Positions 1 to 7,185 of a stretch of DNA of 11,812 bases are shown here, one piece after another (the stretch's first letter is position 1; every line of letters begins with the position of its first letter). The stretch spans positions 1 through 11,812 of the forward strand of contig LT649896.1 of the NCBI GenBank assembly GCA_900128395.1. The letters run 5' to 3'. Position numbers and translations under genes: made by a program. Origin of the DNA: Stramenopiles sp. TOSAG23-2 (taxonomy: Eukaryota; Sar). The notes beneath the pieces are model-generated. The model did not search any database, was not told where the DNA came from, and worked only from the letters and a program-made list of their open reading frames with translations.

Positions 1-916
1 TTGCAATTCTTCTCTATAATTGAAATTTCGATGTGATTTATTCAATGAAGTTGTACGAGGTACTAGAGTATATATATGTGTGTGAAAGATATTGATGATT
101 TCCAATAGTGTATCGTTTTAAAATACAAAAATTAAAAATATAAAAATAGCCTAAAAAAACTCCCATACGTTTAGCTGTGTTTTAGTTTGGTATAGTTTTC
201 GTTTTGTTTTGAGTTAGATACATCAAATAGGAAAGAGGACTCAGTAAGTATAGATATTTGTATTGTATAATATTAGTAGTGGGGGATCTTTGTAACATTT
301 TTTATTACATTTATCCTCGTATGCCTGGTATGCATATATCATATTTACTTTTTACGGCATATTAGAGACTGATTCGTAGTTCTATACTCTATACAACTCT
401 ATAACTCACACAGAGTCGTCCCGAAATGTTGAATTAGTATTCTAATATGAGTATATAAAAATGTACTTAAATATTTTTTTGTCCAACACAATTTGACTCA
501 AATGAAGTAGTTATGAAAGATCAAACAATATCACAAAGTCGTGGAGGAGGGATATTTTCATTTGTTAAACATTAGCAAAAAAAGAACGTGCAATTCATAA
601 AAGGCGTGAGCACGTGAGTTTCAGTTTTTAAAAAAAATGGTGGTAAATGGTAAATAGTACTGCAAAACACTATCACTCAAGAATAGCTAGTGCAATATAG
701 TATAAATATAGCCTAGGCATTGAAATCGAATTCCATCATCTAGAATCGCAATCAATTATAAAATAATATGAACGAAAAACTTATATCATAACTATTTTAA
801 TTTACATCATATGATATAGAAAATGGTTTAATCTTTTGCGTAAACACGTTCATACGAAATTTCGTAAAATAATTTACCCATTTATTTTTTAATTTATTCA
901 TGATACTTTTAACTAC
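1..916. other. AT-rich intergenic region, no gene seen
   Basis: No convincing coding region was found on either strand. Every frame is broken by frequent stops and base composition is low in GC throughout. A minus-strand frame is open from about 117 to the left edge (39 codons), but it has no start and no recognisable character, so it is not called. The right end of this stretch is the 3' flank of the minus-strand membrane-protein gene and holds two AATAAA motifs on that strand (893-898 and 881-886). Confidence 0.6.
881..898 (-). terminator. Candidate polyadenylation signals of the membrane-protein gene
   Basis: On the minus strand two AATAAA hexamers lie about 20 and 30 nt past the TAA stop. 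The position suits a eukaryotic poly(A) signal, but the hexamer is frequent by chance in DNA this AT-rich. Confidence 0.35.
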
Positions 917-1924
917 TTAAAATGATGGCTTTTTTTTCTCCATTCGTTTTTCGAATGAAGTTGACATCTTTTTTTTTGATGCAGTACCAGTTTCACGGTA
1001 TACGTTTCTAGTTAGAAATAACAACAATTCCATTTTTTTATCATAAAACAATGTGTATACCCCACTAATACTGAATAAAGTGATTTGAAGGAAAATAGAT
1101 CTTTGAGTTGCACGTCTCATAAATGTATACTCTTTTCCATAAACTGTGTATTTAAAAAGTACCACACCAACGCCAGAATCACCAAATATACCATTATAAA
1201 TATTAAATGCATTTATAATAATAAAACAACTACCAAACACAAGCACAACAGCTCTGCTTTTTATTTTAAGAGCATCAACACTTATAAATGTGAAAACAAT
1301 AAGCATGTATACAAAACCATAGAACCATGCAATTTCTGACCATGTTGACCTAATTTCGATGATAAAATTTAAAACTGCAAGCAAAATAATACAAACAATG
1401 TTTGGTTCTCTTAGCAAACGTTTGATCATAAAAAGAGAAACATTTTTGTAAACAAAGAAGCAAACAGAGAGCATAAAAGATACAGCAAAAGTTAATACCA
1501 TAATATTGCCAAAGACAATATTCTTGATGAAAATAAAATTGATTACGAACGTAAGCACTCCCAAAACCCCAAATAATGCCATACCGCGTTGACTCCATTT
1601 AACTCTCAAATCAAGAAAACTATCAATGTAAATTTCTTCTCCTAATATTTTTATGCTTTTCCGTCTTACAGTAATGTTATGGTATACCTCAGCCCACGAA
1701 TTCCTATGAATAGCACGAGTATTATTACTAATGCCTTCAGTTTTAGGCAGTGATTCCAATTCCATTGATTGCATAGAGACTTTTGTATCTTCGTTGGTTG
1801 GTTGAGTCATCGCGTCTAAAGACAATGCAAATTGTTGGTCTTTTTCTTCTAGTAATTGTATTTTCTGCAACATTGCTTCAAACTCTTCTTTTGTTGGTGG
1901 GTAACTTATACGATTTCCAGACAT
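917..1924 (-). CDS. Hypothetical six-helix membrane protein
   Basis: I do not recognise the family. The frame encodes 335 residues from the preferred start. A longer frame from an ATG at 1960 adds 12 residues, but the internal ATG at 1924 has a better context (ACCATGTCTGG). The N-terminal 110 residues are hydrophilic, with a short heptad-like charged helix near residues 13-35 that could be a coiled coil. About six hydrophobic helices follow (roughly 115-135, 137-159, 174-191, 197-216, 224-244 and 273-295). A polar stretch of nearly 30 residues (about 245-272) separates helices five and six. The C-terminal tail is short and very basic (two AAA/AAG lysine runs), which by the positive-inside rule suggests a cytoplasmic tail. 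With an even number of helices the N-terminus would be cytoplasmic too. There is no signal peptide and no catalytic motif I can name. It lies divergent to the RNF32-like gene. A channel, transporter or scaffold role would be a guess. Confidence 0.7.
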   Translation of the reverse strand: MSGNRISYPPTKEEFEAMLQKIQLLEEKDQQFALSLDAMTQPTNEDTKVSMQSMELESLPKTEGISNNTRAIHRNSWAEVYHNITVRRKSIKILGEEIYIDSFLDLRVKWSQRGMALFGVLGVLTFVINFIFIKNIVFGNIMVLTFAVSFMLSVCFFVYKNVSLFMIKRLLREPNIVCIILLAVLNFIIEIRSTWSEIAWFYGFVYMLIVFTFISVDALKIKSRAVVLVFGSCFIIINAFNIYNGIFGDSGVGVVLFKYTVYGKEYTFMRRATQRSIFLQITLFSISGVYTLFYDKKMELLLFLTRNVYRETGTASKKKMSTSFEKRMEKKKPSF

Positions 1925-2268
1925 GGTAGAAAATGTGATATATAATGTAGATACAGGCATAAGGATATGTTCAGGGTACTGACGATGAATATATACATAT
2001 GTATATATATATATCCATAGTTGTTAATTGTTTATTTATTTATTTTATTTTAGTTTATGTTATACATGTATATATCATTTTGATATTTTTTAGGCAAATT
2101 AAAAAAATCGAATTTCAATAAATAATAATCACATACCCGATATCAAATGAATTAAACGAATTTAAATTAATCAATATTATTTTATTAAGGTAAATGATAT
2201 TCATCAGTTTCTTTCCTCAGTGCTATTCCCCTGTAAAATAATTTTCCAGAAAACTGCCAAGTATATAC

Positions 2269-2332
2269 CGTACCTTCGCTTCGCTCAGTTTTTGTACTTG
2301 TACATAAACTGAGCGTGGCCGTAGAAGGTACG
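2269..2332. repeat. Interrupted 64-nt inverted repeat (hairpin)
   Basis: Three nested pairs of complementary arms are visible. CGTACCTTC (2269-2277) pairs with GAAGGTACG (2324-2332). CGCTCAGTTT (2282-2291) pairs with AAACTGAGCG (2306-2315). GTAC (2294-2297) pairs with GTAC (2300-2303). Together they give about 23 base pairs with a 4/8-nt internal loop and a tiny apical loop. It is far more GC-rich than its surroundings. It could be a structured RNA, a protein-binding cruciform or the remnant of a small mobile element; the sequence does not decide. Confidence 0.7.
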
Positions 2333-2341
2333 CCCTATCAT

Positions 2342-2434
2342 GGGTTTAGTCCTGGCCGTATAGGAGCTAGTTATAGCAGGGTTTAGCTGGTAGCCAGGTT
2401 AGAGCTAGCCAGCTAGCTCAGCTAGCCAGGTTAG
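2342..2434. repeat. GCTAGC-rich direct and inverted repeat block
   Basis: GGGTTTAG occurs at 2342-2349 and 2379-2386. TAGCCAGGTTAG occurs at 2391-2402 and 2423-2434. The self-complementary hexamer GCTAGC occurs at 2404-2409, 2412-2417 and 2421-2426. GAGCTAGC (2402-2409) and GCTAGCTC (2412-2419) form a tight hairpin, and CCTGGC (2351-2356) can pair with GCCAGG (2393-2398). All frames carry stops (many TAG), so this is not coding. The A-box-like TAGCTCAGCTAG has no matching B-box, so a tRNA is not supported. Confidence 0.65.
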
Positions 2435-2678
2435 CCCGCTATCCTCGTAGTCGTCGTCTAACAACCGTTATTATTACTAACCTCCCTTAATAACTTTTTT
2501 ATTACCTGTAACTTAAATGCTACATGTAAATCTAGTAAGTAAATATAATATACTAATAATAGTTCTAATAGTTGCTATACACTCATCATATATATTCATT
2601 CACATTGTACATATACATTATTTATTGTTTTGGAGATTGGAGTATCAATTCTGTAGTTTTCATTTTTGTTTATTAAAA

Positions 2679-3866
2679 ATGACATCGCACGCAAGGCATA
2701 GTAGATCTACCCGTTCAAGAACAAGAATACAAACCAATAACAACAGAAACAACAACAATGTTTTCTCAACTACATTAGATGCTGCTGCATTACAAGCACA
2801 CTTTACTAGATCATTAAATTTATCACTTGGAACAAAAGATTTTACACGTCAACGTATACGTCGTACGCGAAATGCTAATAATAATAATAGTCAACAACAA
2901 CAACAAAATGTACCTTCGCGTAGTCTACAGCAACAACAAGAGCGTATTGCTCAAAACGCTAGAAATGAAGCTGATAGAAGACGAAGGCGTAATAATAATC
3001 GACAAAGTGATTTTCCAGAAACTACATTAGCACAAAGTCGTGGTTTAATAAAAGGTCCAAAAATTATATCTGAAGATGAATGGAAAAAAATTGAATTAAC
3101 ACATGAACAGCGTGAATATGGTAGAGGGACTGAAGTTATATGTCCAATTTGTTGCGATAGTCTTGGGATGAAGGCACAACATATTTTATGTTGCTCACAT
3201 GTTTTTCATACCGATTGTTTAGAATCATTTGAACGCTTTATTAAATCTAGCGTAGATCGTACTTGCCCAATGTGTAGAAAACCACAATATCAAAAGAAGA
3301 AATATTATCGTGGTGTGAAATTGCATCGACATCACAGTGCATGTAAAATACAATCGTATTTTAGGGGCTATGTTTGTAGAGTCAAATTTAGTAAAGAATT
3401 AGTAAAATTTTATGGCACAGGAGCCGGTAATCGAGAACGAGCACATAATTTTTTCGCAAATCGTGTTGGAAATGCAACCAATAAATTAGTACAACATATA
3501 CAAAGAAAAGAAGATGCCGTAGACGCATTATTTGCAGAACTTGATCAAAGTTTAGCCATAAGTCGCAGTATTTTTGGAGGCACTGAAGAATTGAAAGATG
3601 GTGTTAGATGGGATAATATACGTGAACAAGCATTAATACGATGTGAAGAAAATTGTCCTATATGTATGTGTAACTTTGCGACAACAAAACGGAAAAGAAA
3701 GAAAGTATTACTTAGCTGTACACACGTTTTTCATGAGAAATGTATTGAAGCATTTGAAAACTTCAATTCAAACAAATTATTACAAAATTGTCCTGTATGT
3801 CGATCTGCATATACACGTATTGAATATAGTATTTCACCAGTTCGTATTAATAAAAAAGTATTTTAA
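2679..3866 (+). CDS. RNF32-like double RING-H2 protein with central IQ motif
   Basis: This is a probable E3 ubiquitin ligase of 395 residues. The order RING-H2, IQ motif, RING-H2 is the hallmark of RNF32 (the human protein is of similar size). RING 1 lies at about residues 155-199, with ligand order C155, C158, C172, H174, H177, C180, C196, C199 (C3H2C3). The IQ motif (224-234) fits IQxxxRGxxxR exactly and predicts binding of calmodulin or a calmodulin-like light chain. RING 2 lies at 326-374 with C326, C329, C347, H349, H352, C355, C371, C374. The first 110 residues are basic and low in complexity, with Asn and Gln runs. I start at 2679 (AAAATGACA) because the 54 in-frame residues upstream from the ATG at 2517 look like translated AT-rich leader. 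In animals RNF32 is linked to testis expression. A flagellum-related role here is inference only. Confidence 0.88.
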   Translation: MTSHARHSRSTRSRTRIQTNNNRNNNNVFSTTLDAAALQAHFTRSLNLSLGTKDFTRQRIRRTRNANNNNSQQQQQNVPSRSLQQQQERIAQNARNEADRRRRRNNNRQSDFPETTLAQSRGLIKGPKIISEDEWKKIELTHEQREYGRGTEVICPICCDSLGMKAQHILCCSHVFHTDCLESFERFIKSSVDRTCPMCRKPQYQKKKYYRGVKLHRHHSACKIQSYFRGYVCRVKFSKELVKFYGTGAGNRERAHNFFANRVGNATNKLVQHIQRKEDAVDALFAELDQSLAISRSIFGGTEELKDGVRWDNIREQALIRCEENCPICMCNFATTKRKRKKVLLSCTHVFHEKCIEAFENFNSNKLLQNCPVCRSAYTRIEYSISPVRINKKVF

Positions 3867-4191
3867 ATATAATGTAAAAAAGGAAGAAGTATGATATGAT
3901 GGTTAAAATCTAAGTTATAAGTATTTTTAGCAGGTAAATATGCCCTAGTAGTGTCGAGTATAAAGCAATGTATAACATATAGGACAATCTGCATGGCACA
4001 CGAAAAAAAACGTGTGCCATATAAATTTAATTGTTATTATTGTTATTTTTTATGTATTTGGGCCGAAATCGATTTCGGCCCAAAAAATAATTTTGTGTTA
4101 GTGTGCCATGACTTTACTCGTTCGCAGTGCTACCCTCTAAACCGTGTCCCATAGTGAATAGTGTTAAGTGCACAGTTTTGACACGGTTTAG
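3867..4191. other. Spacer with a cluster of inverted repeats
   Basis: This gap lies between the RNF32-like stop and the open frame of the next RING gene on the same strand. It should contain the first gene's 3' UTR and the second gene's promoter or upstream exon. No clear AATAAA follows the RNF32-like stop. The striking content is the inverted-repeat set at 3992-4110 and the long hairpin at 4128-4200. A short frame from an ATG at 3993 to 4154 is largely made of these palindromes and is not called as a gene. Confidence 0.6.
3992..4110. repeat. Foldback element: nested inverted repeats around a 28-bp palindrome
   Basis: Outer arms CATGGCACAC (3992-4001) and GTGTGCCATG (4101-4110) are perfectly complementary and bound 119 bp. 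Inside, ATGGCACACG (3993-4002) also pairs with CGTGTGCCAT (4011-4020) around a loop of eight A residues. A perfect 28-bp palindrome with no spacer, centred on ATCGAT, occupies 4057-4084. The left arm can therefore pair with either of two partners. No target-site duplication is evident beside the outer arms. It resembles a small foldback or MITE-like element or a switchable RNA hairpin, but neither is proven. Confidence 0.7.
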
Positions 4192-4200
4192 AGGGTAGCA
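4128..4200. repeat. Perfect 21-bp inverted repeat with a 31-nt loop
   Basis: The arm at 4128-4148 is the exact reverse complement of 4180-4200, with no mismatch over 21 bp. The bases just outside and just inside both arms do not pair, so the repeat has sharp ends. It starts 17 nt after the foldback element and overlaps the first codons of the open RING frame. On the minus strand the right arm carries the stop of a protein-like antisense frame (4188-4436). Confidence 0.8.
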
Positions 4201-5281
4201 ATTTCAACTGTCCAATCAAATGGAGGCAAGACCAATCCATTATTTTCACATTTGAATGTCATATTTCCCCTTGAACCAATTTGTCCAAGCACTGTTAGCC
4301 AGACGCGTGGCATACCAGCAACAAAATCTACACGACCTTTCTTTGAGACGGCATCGCTGGGTGTAATAGATGATGATGGTGACAATAACAATAAGAATAA
4401 TAAGAAGAAAAGCTCTGCTGGTATAGAATGTCCCATTTGTATGGAAATATGCCCTGATGTGGAGACGTTGCCCCACGCTGGCAGTAAAACATTGACACGT
4501 ACAAATAGTGGTAGAAATATTGAATCACATAAAGCATGTGGTACCTGTCGAGCGAAAATGTTGAAGCATAATCAAAAATGCCCATGGTGTCGAGATGAAG
4601 TTGTATGGAAAGTTGTACTGGATTTTCTTGATGGAATCAAAAAAAATATCGGAATTGCGCATAATCCAGATACACTGGCAGATTTAATGTCACAATGGCA
4701 AATATACGAAGTAACTCGCAGCAATTCAGATGTTATTTTATTTGCAAGAGACATGGTAGAGGATGTTGCAATGTGTGCTCATTTAGATCGATGTATTCGT
4801 TCTAACCCTCCGTTTTTACGAGATTCGTTCGGTTTATGGCTTCGTTTTTATGCAATGGCGAAGGAAGGTGAATTAAAATTATCACCAGAACATTTTCAAC
4901 GTTTAGAAAAAGCTGTGCAAGTTGGAATGAAATGCTTTGCATCAAATGGTGGTGGAGCTCCGCAGCATGGTGGGGCAATGTATACACAAGCAGTTGTAGC
5001 TTTATTATGTGCATCGCAAAATGGCATGGGGACAAATATAATTAAGTAAGTAAATTCTACCCCCAACCTGATAAAAAGGACACCTTCTCTAACACATTCA
5101 TAATGCGCTATATACGCTCCACAGAACTTATACTAAAGAAATTGGGCAAATTATTGTTAAATCATGGAAGAATAAAAAAAAGGGAATAAAAGAACGATTA
5201 ACAAGAGATTATGCATCAGCCGTTAGTGATCTTGCATGGGGCGGGTCAAATAATGATATTGTTTATAAAACATTTTTTTAA
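4192..5281 (+). CDS. Non-canonical RING-type zinc-finger protein, two or more exons, 5' end unresolved
   Basis: A probable RING E3-type protein. Exon sequence is 4192-5045 and 5125-5281 (336 codons counted from the first open codon at 4192, plus stop). There is no ATG before the RING, so the start is probably in an unseen upstream exon. Residues before about 75 are low in complexity (Asp, Asn and Lys runs). The RING has C80, C83, then H113, C116, C119, C130, C133. The third ligand, normally Cys just before the His, is missing. H95 (in LPH) is the likely substitute, followed by an insertion of about 17 residues. After the RING come about 200 helical residues I do not recognise, including a Gly-rich turn before the intron. 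Exon 2 encodes a basic, helical C-terminus ending in TFF. It is head-to-tail with the RNF32-like gene and convergent with the decarboxylase. The RING call is firm; function and N-terminus are not. Confidence 0.65.
5046..5124 (+). other. Spliceosomal intron of the RING gene (79 nt)
   Basis: The donor is GTAAGT at 5046 and the acceptor CCACAG ends at 5124. Without splicing the frame meets TAA at 5047. Splicing joins AA (5044-5045) to A (5125) as a Lys codon and continues in frame for another 51 residues to TAA at 5279-5281. A branch-point-like CTAAC lies at 5089-5093, about 31 nt before the acceptor. Confidence 0.85.
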
Positions 5282-5574
5282 ATTTAAAAAGTAAAATTAT
5301 ATAAAAATATTAAAAAAATATATAAAATTAAATATATATATATATAAAAAAAATTTTAATATTTTGCATTAAATAATATATCATGTTGTGCGTAATCAAG
5401 ATATTATATATCATAATATACACTCTTCTTGTACGAATAATTTTGTTATAAAATATCAAATATATCATATATACGAGTATATTATTATATAAAATTGAAT
5501 TTGTTATACATACGAGTATATATTATAATATGTGCGTGCATTTATTTTTTTTTTTAAATTGAATTACATTTTAT
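5282..5574. other. Convergent intergenic spacer, AT-rich
   Basis: This 293-nt stretch lies between the stops of two convergent genes and must hold both 3' UTRs. It is almost pure A/T, with a (TA)n run near 5331-5346. No gene or stable hairpin is visible. The short spacing suggests closely abutting or overlapping transcript ends. Confidence 0.6.
5471..5521. repeat. 12-bp direct repeat in the convergent spacer
   Basis: ATACGAGTATAT occurs at 5471-5482 and again at 5510-5521, a 39-nt period, followed in both copies by a TATTA-type run. It may be a short decayed tandem duplication. Confidence 0.4.
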
Positions 5575-5577
5575 TCA
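5570..5577 (-). terminator. AATAAA overlapping the decarboxylase stop codon
   Basis: On the minus strand the stop and poly(A)-type hexamer are fused as TGAATAAA: the A of TGA is the first base of AATAAA. If it is used as the signal, the 3' UTR would be only about 10-30 nt. Confidence 0.35.
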
Positions 5578-7185
5578 AGCAAAACTTTCCCCCACCATTT
5601 CTATCTCATGCAATAAAAAATCTAAATCAGTTTTCTCTACTCTTGGTTGATTTATAATTATACGAAAAAAATTTGGTAAATCATGATGACCGTCCCTTAA
5701 AGGGTTGTAGCAACATAATGCATAGCCACGTTTTTGCATTTTATAATAAATCGCTTCATTTACTTCATGTAATGTATTGTAAATAATGCTCTCATTATTA
5801 TTAGCAACATGTTCAATAGGATTAAAACCACCGTTGCAAAATTTTTCCATTTCAGGCTTGATTTCAGATCTGATTTTTGAAGGAACATACCAAAAGCAAA
5901 TATTCAAATACATTGGGTCCTCAACTAATAAAAAGGTATTTTTTCTTATCGTGCGTTTTATAATTTCCTCTTTAAAATATTTTGCATTTGCAAATGCTTT
6001 ATTAATACGTGTTTCATATCCATATACACCATGATATTTCCAACTCAACCATATCTTTAATGAATCTGCTCGTCTTCCACATTGTAATGTTTTATCACCT
6101 AAATCATATTCCGAAGCCTCATGTTCATGGAATAAATATTCGGCGCCACTAGAATTAGATTCCTCTAACAATTTCAAATGATTATTAATTAACAATACAG
6201 AGCAATAAACTGGGATGCCCATTGTTTTATGAGGATTCCAAACGATTGAATCACATAATTCAGCACCATTTAACAAATATTTATATTTTGTTGACATACA
6301 TACACTTCCTCCCCAACATGCATCAATATGGAACCAACATTTATATTTTTTACATAGCCTAGCAACTTCTATAAAGTTATCGAATCCACCCATGACAGTT
6401 GTACCGGCAGTTGCTGAAATAAAAAAAGGTATTTTACCATTCACATCAACTGCTTGCTGCAGTTTTGATTCTAAATCACTAATAATCATGCAACCTTTAC
6501 GATCTGTTTTCACTTTGATGCAGTTATTCATGCCAAACCCAGCAATCATTGCTGCGCGTTTGATGCTATAATGTGATTGTGAACCAGTCAAACAAATTGC
6601 ATTCATAGGATTACTCCATCCATTCAATTTGACTGTTGAAAATTTATAATGTCGCGCAACTATTAATGCAGTTAAATTTGATTGAGATCCACCAGGGTTT
6701 AAACATCCATCTACCCTTTCCAAATCTTTGAATCCAACCAGTTTCGCCATAGCTTTAATCACTGCACGTTCCATTGTTGAATATACAGGTGCGACTGCAT
6801 ATGTATGACAATTGGTATTTGTGACAGATATTATTAATTCAGAAATTTGCCCAATTATATCTGATCCTGCATATAATTTATCAAAAAAACGTGGGTGTGA
6901 TGTACGAACTGAATATTTCAAAACATTTTCTACTATTTTAGATACTTCTACTAGTGTTACATTACTCTTAGAATTAGATGTTGACAATGGAATATCTAAA
7001 GTTTCTATTAATTTATTTGGATGTAAATATTCAATAACTTTTGTCGTTTCAATTCCATTTTCCAACAAATACTTCTTAATAATTGGCATGATTAATTCAA
7101 ATAATTTTTCCATCTCGTTCACTTCATTTTTATAATCTTTTCGCACATCATATTTTGTCATTGATATTGTTGCCATGCTTGTCAT
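5575..7185 (-). CDS. PLP-dependent group II decarboxylase (glutamate / cysteine sulfinate / aspartate decarboxylase family)
   Basis: It decarboxylates an acidic amino acid with pyridoxal phosphate: glutamate to GABA, cysteine sulfinate to hypotaurine, or aspartate to beta-alanine. It is 536 residues from the preferred start, close to the family's usual 490-590. Motifs in order: HPRFF (97-101), PGGSQSN (164-170), SQSHYS with the ring-stacking H205, SATAGTT (257-263), IDACWGG with D288 for the pyridine nitrogen, NPHK with Schiff-base K320, YDLGDK with the loop tyrosine Y360, CGRRAD (369-374), and FFR with R508 as likely substrate carboxylate ligand. GGS and CGRR resemble the cysteine sulfinate/aspartate branch more than GAD (GGA, CGRH), so GAD is not assumed. 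The frame runs 27 residues further to an ATG at 7266, but the ATG at 7185 has the AAAATGACA context. The longer form could carry a targeting peptide. No key residue is missing. Confidence 0.93.
   Translation of the reverse strand: MTSMATISMTKYDVRKDYKNEVNEMEKLFELIMPIIKKYLLENGIETTKVIEYLHPNKLIETLDIPLSTSNSKSNVTLVEVSKIVENVLKYSVRTSHPRFFDKLYAGSDIIGQISELIISVTNTNCHTYAVAPVYSTMERAVIKAMAKLVGFKDLERVDGCLNPGGSQSNLTALIVARHYKFSTVKLNGWSNPMNAICLTGSQSHYSIKRAAMIAGFGMNNCIKVKTDRKGCMIISDLESKLQQAVDVNGKIPFFISATAGTTVMGGFDNFIEVARLCKKYKCWFHIDACWGGSVCMSTKYKYLLNGAELCDSIVWNPHKTMGIPVYCSVLLINNHLKLLEESNSSGAEYLFHEHEASEYDLGDKTLQCGRRADSLKIWLSWKYHGVYGYETRINKAFANAKYFKEEIIKRTIRKNTFLLVEDPMYLNICFWYVPSKIRSEIKPEMEKFCNGGFNPIEHVANNNESIIYNTLHEVNEAIYYKMQKRGYALCCYNPLRDGHHDLPNFFRIIINQPRVEKTDLDFLLHEIEMVGESFA

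Larger units (their letters stand above)
1925..2678. other. Divergent intergenic region with a GC-richer repeat block
   Basis: This 754-nt stretch separates the minus-strand membrane-protein gene from the plus-strand RNF32-like gene, so both promoters should lie here. Parts are AT-rich, including a perfect 20-nt AT palindrome at 1989-2008. The centre (about 2265-2460) is clearly richer in GC and holds the inverted and direct repeats listed separately. An ATG at 2517 is in frame with the RNF32-like protein and would add 54 very hydrophobic residues. I read this as 5' leader. Confidence 0.6.

Noticed and set aside
1-117. Minus-strand frame open to the left edge (39 codons)
   Set aside because: Short, without a start, without a GC rise, and not protein-like. 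It could be chance.
1085-1339. Plus-strand frame of 84 codons
   Set aside because: Antisense to the membrane-protein gene, with a Lys/Asn/Tyr-rich composition typical of AT-rich shadow frames.
1989-2008. 20-bp perfect palindrome
   Set aside because: Almost pure alternating A/T, expected by chance in this base composition.
2402-2434. tRNA or Pol III element suggested by the A-box-like TAGCTCAGCTAG
   Set aside because: No B-box (GGTTCRANNCC) at the right distance and no cloverleaf could be drawn.
2517-2678. 54-residue hydrophobic N-terminal extension of the RNF32-like protein, resembling a signal anchor
   Set aside because: It is translated AT-rich leader (Ile, Tyr, His and Leu from TA-rich codons), and the ATG at 2679 has the context seen at other starts. 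RNF32-type proteins are not membrane-anchored.
3951-4154. Small plus-strand frame upstream of the RING gene, including an ATG at 3993
   Set aside because: Most of it is made by the palindromes themselves and has no recognisable protein character. It is kept only as a conceivable upstream exon, without a credible donor site.
4246-4476. Leu-rich, signal-peptide-like antisense frames over the Asn/Lys runs
   Set aside because: The reverse complement of AAT/AAG runs automatically reads as Leu/Ile runs, so the hydrophobic look is an artefact of the sense low-complexity tract.
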